Assembly: GCA_031269135.1 (NCBI GenBank) | Contig: JAISZP010000372.1 | Coordinates: 1-6,271 of the forward strand | Length of the DNA stretch: 6,271 bases | Reading direction: 5' to 3' | Origin: Deltaproteobacteria bacterium | GTDB taxonomy: Bacteria; Desulfobacterota; Desulfarculia; Adiutricales; Adiutricaceae | Shown: one piece after another, positions 1 to 5,372 of the stretch | Layout of the letters: every line of letters begins with the position of its first letter | Position numbering within the stretch: the first letter of the stretch is position 1 | The notes under the pieces: model-generated | What the model saw: the letters and a program-made list of their open reading frames with translations, nothing else | What the model was told of the DNA's origin: nothing | Databases searched by the model: none | Position numbers and translations under genes: made by a program

Positions 1-10
1 CCTTTGACAT
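1..10 (-). CDS. Possible start of a further minus-strand gene, cut by the window edge
   Basis: On the minus strand an ATG at 10-8 is followed by TCA AAG and then leaves the window, so only Met-Ser-Lys is visible. It is preceded by AGAGGGGG (22-15), a strong Shine-Dalgarno-like tract whose GAGG lies 7 bases before the ATG. The spacing from the stop of the GH57 gene is 78 bases, which would suit a third gene in the same transcription unit. No function can be suggested from three codons, and the match of purine tract plus ATG could be chance. Confidence 0.3.
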
Positions 11-88
11 CGATCCCCCTCTGTAGTTAAAATCTCGGACGGAATTTAGGTATTACTGTTAGCCGTGTTAGGCGATGATGCCTGACTT

Positions 89-2488
89 TCAGGTCAAAAA
101 GGAGGATGGAGAAAAGCCGAGTTCTTCTCCCAACTCAAGGAAATCCTTTAACGCATCAGGGGAAAGGGTATCGAGAAAACTTTTGTTGACGACAAGTTTG
201 TGCCAGCAATTTTGAACTTCCCAGGAGTCGAAGGACATCTTTTGTTTCTTAAGCAGACGCACAAAAGCCACGATCTCGCTGATCAAGGTAGATCTAGCGG
301 ACGCGGCGCCGGCTTGAGAGAAGAGTTTTTTCAGATAAAATAGGGCGTATTGATTGAATATAGGCTCATTGCGGAAAGAATATCCGAATTTTTCAGTGTT
401 GAACGTCTCTTCCAAGCGAGCGAAATCCAGCTTGTCGCCATTTTTGATGGGTTCCAGAAAAACTTCCAATTCCGCCTCGGCCACCACCCGTAAAACGAAA
501 CGAACCATCCAGTCGCTTGAGTTGAGCAGTCCCCCGTATCGAGCCAAGGTGTCGAGGTATAGGTCGAAGGATTTAAGAGTGTAGCTTTTGAGTTCATCAA
601 AAAAGTCTTTGACCATATCGCCTAGGAGCGACTGTCGGACGCTGGGCCATAGGTGGTTTAAATCAAAGCGTTCGCCTTCGACGACTTTAAGATCGAGGCT
701 TTGGTCTTTGGCGGAAGGGTCGGCGATGGTGATGGAAATACTGCTTTTCCCAGAACCATTTTGCGCCAGAGCTATTTTTTCGACCGCCATGGAACCTAAC
801 CGAGGATCGGATATGGAGAGCCTGGCTGCGAGTTTGTTTTCCTCGTCCCATTTCTCCGTGACGACGCTAATCTCAGGGTAGCGAAAAGCATCGTAGGCTT
901 CAGGCGCCTTCATAAACTTCGAGGCCATGAAGTGGGCGGCGGCCAAGGAGTCGGTCAAAATCTGAGGGACCACCAATTTATCCCAGACTTCTTGCCCGGT
1001 GGGGTAGTCAGGGTCGTTGGGCTTGGCTTGCCTGAGAAAAATCAGCAGGCCTTCGGTAAGATCGACTTTCGTGAGATCTTGACAAAGAGCGATGGCTCTT
1101 GAGGCGTACCTCAGATTTTGCAGAGGCTCAAGTCCCGTCAAATCGTCAAAGAACCACCCGCAGCTGGTGAACATATACAGGCTCATTAACTGAGCTTCCA
1201 TTTGCTTGAGTATCAACAACTTTTCGCTGTCGGTCAAGCTGCCGGAGCCTTGCTTGTCGAGAAACGCGTCCATCTGCTCTTTGCCGTAGTCGCTGTTTAA
1301 GACGGAGACGAACTTGTCTCTGGCTCTCCACGGATCCTTTAAAATCGGGCGACAGCTAGTTTCGAAGACCTCGATAAGTTGGTTGCGCAGCCAGTTGAGG
1401 CCGTCTCTCAGCGGCGTCCTCCACCTTTGGTTCCAGTAGCTTTCGCCGCCGGTATGGCAGCCGCAGTCCGACCGCCACCTTTCCACTCCGTGAGCGCAGC
1501 TCCAAGAGGTGTTTTCGATTATTTTCGCCTCGGCGATCGGAGGAAAGAGTTCCAAAAAGGCGCCGTAGTTGGTGGGTATGATGGGATCCGAGGCCGACAT
1601 GAGGGTGGAGGTCAGTTGGTCGAAGAGCCAGGAAAGGGCCATCTCTCCAAATTGAAAGTGATGACCGTAAGATTCGCCGTCAGTCGCCAAGTTGACTAAT
1701 CGGGGCCGATGATCCTGGTAATTGTTTCCAAAGGCCAGTTCTATGCGGTTAAGAAAGATCTGCCCGTCCCTCAAAAGATTTTCGAAGGCTATTTCCCTTG
1801 AGACCGGGCCGTCATAGACGAACACGTCGATATAATCGTTGCGGCCGCTGCCCCAAAATACGCGGTAGGGTTGTCTGGGATCGACGGCGCTGTCGAGCTT
1901 TCGGAAAGGAGCGCTGCGGTCTGACAGCGGCCTTATGGCTTCGATTTGACCTTGGGAGAGGATCGTGAACTTTATCCCTTCCTGAGCCATTATGGCCAGG
2001 CTCTCGGTGTCGACCGCCGTTTCAGCCAGCCACATTCCTTCCGGGAAGCGGTGAAAGGCGTGTTTGAAATGCTCTATGCCCCACAAGACCTGGGTGCGTT
2101 TGTCGGCGCTGTTGGCCAGCGGCATGATGATGTGGTTGAAGACCTGGGCAAGGGCGGGTCCGTGTCCGCCGTTTAAGGCGGCGCCTTGCTTGTCCGCTTC
2201 GACTATCAAAGATAGGGTCTCGGGGTCTTCGTCTCTCAACCAATTCAGAAGCGTGGGACCGATATTAAAGCTCAGGCGTCGGTAGTTGTTGACTATCTTG
2301 CGGATGCGCCCGCAACTGTCCATGATCCGCCCGCGGGCGTTGGGCGAATAACACTCTTTATTGATCCTGACGTTCCAATTAGGGTAGGGACTGGCTGACG
2401 GCTGCAGGGCGATCGAGCCGCTGAAAGGGTTTTCTCTCGGCGGTTGATAGAAATGCCCGTGAATGACGAGATAGCGGGAACTTTTCAC
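89..2488 (-). CDS. GH57-family glucan-active enzyme with DUF3536 C-terminal region (COG1449-like)
   Basis: This 799-residue cytoplasmic protein has no signal peptide or membrane segment. The N-terminal half carries the glycoside hydrolase 57 motifs in order: HGHFYQPPREN (10-20), GGHGPALAQVFNH (107-119), MWLAE (152-156; E156 is the expected catalytic nucleophile) and ATDGESYGHH (268-277; D270 is the expected acid/base). A cysteine-rich block follows at 328-344 (C331, H333, C342, C344). The C-terminal third matches my memory of DUF3536, and about 800 residues is usual for this group. The start is GTG: an in-frame TGA lies directly upstream, GAGG lies 5 bases before the GTG, and YLVIHGHFYQP follows at once. 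It sits 72 bases downstream of glgA, suggesting an alpha-glucan or glycogen substrate. GH57 includes amylases, branching enzymes and 4-alpha-glucanotransferases. I infer the family from motifs, and the exact reaction is unknown. Confidence 0.9.
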   Translation of the reverse strand: MKSSRYLVIHGHFYQPPRENPFSGSIALQPSASPYPNWNVRINKECYSPNARGRIMDSCGRIRKIVNNYRRLSFNIGPTLLNWLRDEDPETLSLIVEADKQGAALNGGHGPALAQVFNHIIMPLANSADKRTQVLWGIEHFKHAFHRFPEGMWLAETAVDTESLAIMAQEGIKFTILSQGQIEAIRPLSDRSAPFRKLDSAVDPRQPYRVFWGSGRNDYIDVFVYDGPVSREIAFENLLRDGQIFLNRIELAFGNNYQDHRPRLVNLATDGESYGHHFQFGEMALSWLFDQLTSTLMSASDPIIPTNYGAFLELFPPIAEAKIIENTSWSCAHGVERWRSDCGCHTGGESYWNQRWRTPLRDGLNWLRNQLIEVFETSCRPILKDPWRARDKFVSVLNSDYGKEQMDAFLDKQGSGSLTDSEKLLILKQMEAQLMSLYMFTSCGWFFDDLTGLEPLQNLRYASRAIALCQDLTKVDLTEGLLIFLRQAKPNDPDYPTGQEVWDKLVVPQILTDSLAAAHFMASKFMKAPEAYDAFRYPEISVVTEKWDEENKLAARLSISDPRLGSMAVEKIALAQNGSGKSSISITIADPSAKDQSLDLKVVEGERFDLNHLWPSVRQSLLGDMVKDFFDELKSYTLKSFDLYLDTLARYGGLLNSSDWMVRFVLRVVAEAELEVFLEPIKNGDKLDFARLEETFNTEKFGYSFRNEPIFNQYALFYLKKLFSQAGAASARSTLISEIVAFVRLLKKQKMSFDSWEVQNCWHKLVVNKSFLDTLSPDALKDFLELGEELGFSPSSFLT

Positions 2489-2502
2489 TCAGGCCTCACA
2501 AA

Positions 2503-2527
2503 GCGCCCCTTATTCGAGTAGGGGAGC
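2503..2527 (-). other. Imperfect hairpin in the glgA-GH57 gap
   Basis: CCCCT (2506-2510) and AGGGG (2520-2524) form a 5-bp stem around a 9-nt loop. It extends by two more pairs (2503-2504 with 2526-2527) past one mismatch. In the minus-strand transcript it lies between the glgA stop and the GH57 Shine-Dalgarno, ending about 6 bases before the GAGG. No uridine run follows, only TTT, so it is a poor terminator. It could be an mRNA processing or stability element, or chance. Confidence 0.25.
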
Positions 2528-2560
2528 GGGTAATAGTCGGCTGATTCTTCTCCGGGGCCG

Positions 2561-4012
2561 TCAGTCGCCTTTCAAGACCGATTCGAATAGCTTGGCGTAA
2601 TCCTTAGCCGAGCGGTTCCAGGAGAAATCTTCTTCCATGTCGCTTTTAGCCATAGTGGTGAAATCTTCTTTACGGTTGTAGAGTTCCGTGGCTCTTCTGA
2701 TCGCCCGTACTAAAGCCCCCGCTTGAAACTGGCTGAACTTGAAGCCGCTGTCCCATAATCCGTCGGGGTTTTGACCGGCGTAGTCCCTCACGGTGTCGTT
2801 CAAGCCGCCGATGGCTCTTACCACCGGGATGGTGCCGTAGCGTAGGCTGTAGAGCTGAATCAAACCGCAAGGTTCATAGAGCGACGGCACGAGCGAAAAG
2901 TCGCTGGCGGCTATCACTTTGTGGGATAAAGGGATGTCGAAGTCTAAGAGCAGGCGCATGTTGTCGGGGTATTTTTCGACCATTTCGGTCAGCTGTTTTT
3001 CGAACCAGGGTTCGCCTGTCCCCAGTATGACCAGATCTAAACCAAGCTTAAAAATTTCTTGCGCGCCTTCCACGATGAGCGAAAAGCCCTTCTGGGCTGT
3101 GAGACGGCTGACCATGCCGAATAGGGGTCTATTGGAGGGCCTTAATTGAAGTCGGCTTTTTAAGGTGTTTTTACAGACGGCTTTTCCGGAAAGATCCGTA
3201 GAACTGTAATTTCTGGGTATGTAAGGGTCGGTTTGGGGATTCCATTGGTTGTGGTCGACGCCGTTTATGATCCCGCTGAGTTTGCCGCTATAGCGCCTCA
3301 AGACGCCGTCCAAGCCGTTTCCTCCTTCAGGGGTCAGGATTTCTTTAGCGTAAGAGGGCGATACGGTGACTACAGCCTTCGAGTAGACTATGCCCGCTTT
3401 GAGGAAACTGAGTTGACCGTAGTACTCTAAGCCTTCCACCCCGTAATAGCCGTCGGGAAGTCCGATGACGTCGGCGACGGTTGTGGGGGCAAGTCCAAGA
3501 AATCCTTGGTTGTGGATGACGAACACGCCCTTTGGAGCGTCTGGTCCAGCCTCGAGCAAAAGGGGCATAATTAGGCCCGTCTGCCAATCATTGGCCAGCA
3601 GTATGTCCGGCTTTCTCTCGAGGTATGGGAGAGAGGCCACCACCGCCTTTGAGAAAAAGGCGAAACGCTCGGGGTTGTCTTCGTATGAGAGGCGTCCCTC
3701 TCCATATAAATGGGGCCGATCGAAAAAGGCGTCGTTTCTGATCAGGTAGACGGCGCCGCCTTGCGGAAGTTCGCCTTTAAGCAAAGTGAAGGGAACTTGG
3801 TCAGGACCTAAGCTTACCGACAACTCCGGACAGGCGGGCGAAAAGTCGCCTTTTTTTATGGCTTGAGTATAACCGGGAATAATGGTAAGGGAGGGCAAGC
3901 CTGCCCTAGTGAGGGCTTGCGGAAGGCTGCCGGCGACTTCGGCTAAACCTCCGGTTTGGGCTAGCGGCGTAGCTTCGGAACTGGCCAGTAAGACACAGAT
4001 GTCGTCCCCCAT
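2561..4012 (-). CDS. glgA: Glycogen synthase (ADP-glucose-dependent, GT5)
   Basis: GlgA transfers glucose from ADP-glucose to the non-reducing end of alpha-1,4-glucan in the cytoplasm. At 483 residues it is close to the E. coli enzyme (477). The GT5 N-terminal domain spans roughly 1-240, with NDWQTGL (141-147, D142) and VIHNQGFLG (165-173, H167). The GT1-like C-terminal domain contains VSRLTAQKG (301-309, with R303 and K308) and the EPCGL motif (380-384, E380), followed by QLYSLRYGTIPVVR and GGLNDTV. These match E. coli D137, H161, R300, K305 and E377. The oddity is QTGGL at 19-23, where most family members have KxGGL. The ATG start has GGAG 5 bases upstream, and MGDDICVLLASSEA is the expected N-terminus, so the start is firm. 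It is first in the minus-strand unit, followed by the GH57 gene. No glgC or glgB is visible. Identity is certain. Confidence 0.98.
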   Translation of the reverse strand: MGDDICVLLASSEATPLAQTGGLAEVAGSLPQALTRAGLPSLTIIPGYTQAIKKGDFSPACPELSVSLGPDQVPFTLLKGELPQGGAVYLIRNDAFFDRPHLYGEGRLSYEDNPERFAFFSKAVVASLPYLERKPDILLANDWQTGLIMPLLLEAGPDAPKGVFVIHNQGFLGLAPTTVADVIGLPDGYYGVEGLEYYGQLSFLKAGIVYSKAVVTVSPSYAKEILTPEGGNGLDGVLRRYSGKLSGIINGVDHNQWNPQTDPYIPRNYSSTDLSGKAVCKNTLKSRLQLRPSNRPLFGMVSRLTAQKGFSLIVEGAQEIFKLGLDLVILGTGEPWFEKQLTEMVEKYPDNMRLLLDFDIPLSHKVIAASDFSLVPSLYEPCGLIQLYSLRYGTIPVVRAIGGLNDTVRDYAGQNPDGLWDSGFKFSQFQAGALVRAIRRATELYNRKEDFTTMAKSDMEEDFSWNRSAKDYAKLFESVLKGD

Positions 4013-4200
4013 GGTTTCTCCAGTGGTGCAACCTTGCGACCGTCAGTCAGGCAAGGAAAGAGGGGAAATAATTAGCGATATACGGTTTTTCACGGAAAAA
4101 CTCAAGCCTTAGCTTCCAGCCAAGGGGAAGAATCGGGGCCGATTAAAAACCCTTACGGGAGAGTCGTACGCATCAGAAACTATCGCCCCAAGATAATTCT
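4013..4200 (-). promoter_or_regulatory. Long structured 5' leader of glgA
   Basis: From the promoter at 4206-4235 the start of transcription should fall near 4199, giving about 187 nt before the glgA ATG. In the minus-strand RNA I find four stems: 4189-4182 with 4143-4135 (GGGGC/GCCCC plus GAU/AUC, one bulged G); CCUUGGCU/AGCUAAGG (4125-4118 with 4114-4107) closing a GGA triloop; GUUUUUC/GAAAAAC (4101-4095 with 4091-4085); and CCUUGC/GCAAGG (4056-4051 with 4037-4032). The Shine-Dalgarno GGAG is at 4021-4018. The only two GGA triplets in the leader are the triloop (4117-4115) and the one in the Shine-Dalgarno. This suggests post-transcriptional control, possibly by CsrA, but no known riboswitch class was recognised. 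Confidence 0.5.
4131..4144. repeat. Inverted repeat 6-2-6 in the glgA leader
   Basis: AATCGG-GG-CCGATT is a perfect inverted repeat with a 2-bp centre. As DNA it could be an operator half-site pair located about 55-70 bp downstream of the predicted start of transcription. As RNA it would form a 5-bp hairpin that competes for the same GCCCC bases as the larger 4135-4189 stem. Confidence 0.4.
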
Positions 4201-4205
4201 TCGCA

Positions 4206-4235
4206 ATTATAGAGTAGTATTATGCTCATTGTCAA
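4206..4235 (-). promoter_or_regulatory. Consensus sigma-70 promoter for glgA
   Basis: Read on the minus strand, TTGACA (4235-4230) is followed by an 18-bp spacer and TATAAT (4211-4206). Both hexamers are perfect matches to the housekeeping consensus and the spacer is one base over the optimum of 17. Transcription should start around 4199. An A/T block, TTTAATTAATT (about 4263-4253), lies roughly 18-28 bp upstream of the -35 and might act as an UP-like element. The next gene downstream on this strand is glgA, followed by the GH57 gene. Confidence 0.85.
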
Positions 4236-4501
4236 CAACTTACGGTAGGTGCAATTAATTAAAGCATTGATATCACTAATTTTTCGCTGTTGAATTGACG
4301 CCTGTTTAAGCTGATTGGCGTTTTCGGGGAAAACGGCCTGAGCCGTCTTTAGGCGCCTTGCTTTTTGTCGTTCACTTGCGCCAGGCGGCTTCTGACGAAG
4401 GCTGTCGGCGCAAGCTGCTGAAGACAGTTGCTCATGAAGGATGCTCAAGAAAACTGCCGACGAAAGCTGGGAAATAGAGCGCGAATCGCCAAGGACTTAG
4501 G
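4236..4501. other. Intergenic stretch with no convincing gene
   Basis: A minus-strand frame is open from a TTG at 4448 down to 4173, but it has no recognisable domain and its end overlaps the glgA promoter, so I do not call it. A short near-repeat is present: CTGTCGGCGCAAGCTG (4402-4417) resembles CTGCCGACGAAAGCTG (4454-4469) at 13 of 16 positions, 52 bp apart. AGGCGCCT (4351-4358) is a perfect 8-bp palindrome. I see no promoter of quality reading to the right. Confidence 0.5.
4328..4350 (-). terminator. Weak terminator-like hairpin
   Basis: ACGGC (4333-4337) and GCCGT (4342-4346) form a 5-bp GC-rich stem with a CTGA loop. On the minus strand the stem is preceded by AAAG and followed by TTTTCCCC, so it can extend by G-U and A-U pairs and ends in a short U run. 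It could stop leftward transcription before the glgA promoter. The U run is short and there is no gene to its right on this strand that needs it, so confidence is low. Confidence 0.25.
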
Positions 4502-4564
4502 CTCCAAGCCTCAAGTTCCAAGTTCCAAGCCTCAAGCCTCAAGCAGCTAGCTCCAAGCCTCTAA
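4502..4564. repeat. Tandem heptamer array, consensus YYYCAAG
   Basis: Nine consecutive 7-mers lie in exact phase: CTCCAAG, CCTCAAG, TTCCAAG, TTCCAAG, CCTCAAG, CCTCAAG, CAGCTAG, CTCCAAG and CCTCTAA. Seven of nine end in CAAG, while the first three bases vary among pyrimidines. A separate AAGCCTC occurs at 4628-4634. Seven is not a multiple of three and stops occur in several frames, so the array is unlikely to be coding. It resembles short tandemly repeated intergenic elements seen in many bacteria, but I do not recognise a named family. Confidence 0.85.
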
Positions 4565-4574
4565 ACCCGAGGAC

Positions 4575-4619
4575 GCAGGCCTGCTTGCCGTTAACGCTTG
4601 CCGTCCAGAGCGGCAGGCG
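4575..4619. repeat. GC-rich palindrome and stem-loop cluster
   Basis: GCAGGCCTGC (4575-4584) is a perfect 10-bp palindrome. GCTTGCCGT occurs twice as a direct repeat (4583-4591 and 4596-4604), separated by TAAC. The second copy forms the left arm of a 9-bp stem, CGCTTGCCG (4595-4603) with CGGCAGGCG (4611-4619), which has one T-G wobble and a 7-nt loop TCCAGAG. The first copy could pair with the same right arm instead. Neither strand has a T run directly after the stem, so it is not a classical intrinsic terminator. A REP-like or other mobile intergenic element is possible. Confidence 0.6.
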
Positions 4620-4675
4620 CTGTTTAAAAGCCTCTTATAACCGCTTCCTAAGTGAATGAAAGCCATAACCCTAAA

Positions 4676-4735
4676 ATGTCGTCGCTAGATATGTCGTCAC
4701 TAGATATGTCGTCACTGGATATGTCATCGCTAGAT
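4676..4735 (+). repeat. Four-unit 15-bp tandem array (encodes MSSLD in one frame)
   Basis: Four perfectly abutting 15-mers begin at 4676, 4691, 4706 and 4721, with consensus ATGTCGTCRCTAGAT. Only unit positions 6, 9 and 12 vary, always between A and G. In the frame starting at 4676 these are all silent third-codon changes, so every unit reads MSSLD. In the complementary frame every unit reads SSDDI, also unchanged. A plus-strand reading from ATG 4676 ends at TAA 4754-4756 (26 residues), and the frame is open back to a GTG at 4652. The minus-strand frame runs from ATG 4740 to TAG 4648 (30 residues). Neither start has a convincing Shine-Dalgarno, so I call the repeat and not a gene. Confidence 0.9.
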
Positions 4736-4751
4736 GTCATATCTATTTTTT
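4731..4751 (+). terminator. AT-rich hairpin followed by six T
   Basis: TAGAT (4731-4735) and ATCTA (4741-4745) pair around the loop GTCAT and are followed directly by TTTTTT (4746-4751). The geometry is that of an intrinsic terminator on the plus strand, placed right at the end of the 15-bp array. The stem has only one G-C pair, so it would be weak. Confidence 0.25.
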
Positions 4752-5372
4752 GCTAAGCCTGGGACTAAGCTAAAAGCCATAGCCTGCAAATTGCAAAATA
4801 ACGCCATTGCACAGCTTTCTCGTGAAGACTAAAATCTAAAAATTTCATCGTTTGGCTTTGATCGTGCTCAGTAAAGCTATCTGTAAATAGTTATTAAACA
4901 AAATTTGAAAAGTAGAGTTGCGATTTAGTGTTGAAAAAATAGAATTACTCAAAAAACTTGAGATTTTCCTTTCGATGAAGTTCACTCTGTGGTTAATAAT
5001 ATTTGTCTTTGTTTTTTGGTTGAAATGTGTTAATTTAGAGTTTTGGCTTCATTGCCGTTTGGCCTTGAAAATAGTTTTTTTCTCGCCGCGAAACTTCTAG
5101 TCGGTAAGAGGTGTTTGGCTTTTCAGGTGTTTCAGCAGTATTTGCTTTTGGAACAGTGTAACCGGTGTTGTTTATTACCGTTTTCTAGCCACAATGTTAT
5201 CTTTAAAACCGGCTCCGCTTGGAAAAGCTCACCTAAAATTTGCGATCAATCATATTATTTCTGATGTCAAGCGCTTAAGATTTTAGTTTAGGTTGTTTTG
5301 AGTCAGATCAACCGCATGTAGTTTGTTAAAATCAACTTTATACTTCAGTACGTGGCAAATATTGGAATTTTT
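4741..5372. other. AT-rich intergenic stretch upstream of glnS
   Basis: I see no convincing gene here. GC content is about 28% over 4861-5040, far below the neighbouring genes. A plus-strand frame from TTG 4918 to 5100 encodes 60 residues with a hydrophobic run (LWLIIFVFVFWL). A second plus-strand frame, 5043-5264, lacks any motif. Neither has a good ribosome site or a recognised relative. TGCAA-A-TTGCA (4785-4795) is a small inverted repeat. For glnS, TATACT (5339-5344) could be a -10 element with start near 5351, but no -35 is recognisable at the right distance. Confidence 0.5.

Noticed and set aside
81..93. CCTGA-CTT-TCAGG inverted repeat at the GH57 stop codon as a terminator
   Set aside because: The stem is only 5 bp with a 3-nt loop, and no T run follows on the minus strand, so termination is not supported.
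1379..1699. Plus-strand 106-residue frame opposite the GH57 gene
   Set aside because: It is the antisense shadow of a gene with intact catalytic motifs, and its composition shows no protein family features.
4173..4448. Minus-strand 91-residue open frame upstream of glgA
   Set aside because: It starts with TTG, has no recognisable motif, is low-complexity Gln/Lys/Ala-rich, and its end overlaps the consensus glgA promoter.
4676..4740. 15-bp repeats as a CRISPR array or plasmid iterons
   Set aside because: There are no spacers between units, ruling out CRISPR. The units are short, and no rep gene or DnaA boxes are visible, so an iteron origin is unsupported.
4918..5100. Plus-strand 60-residue frame with a hydrophobic segment
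   Set aside because: TTG start without a clear ribosome site. The hydrophobic run is what T-rich DNA yields by chance, and no family is recognised.
5043..5264. Plus-strand 73-residue frame
   Set aside because: TTG start, overlaps the previous frame, no domain, and lies in AT-rich noncoding DNA.
5351..5366. Sigma-54-like promoter before glnS (TGGCAAATATTGGA)
   Set aside because: The -12 GC element is missing and the GG-to-GC spacing cannot be met.
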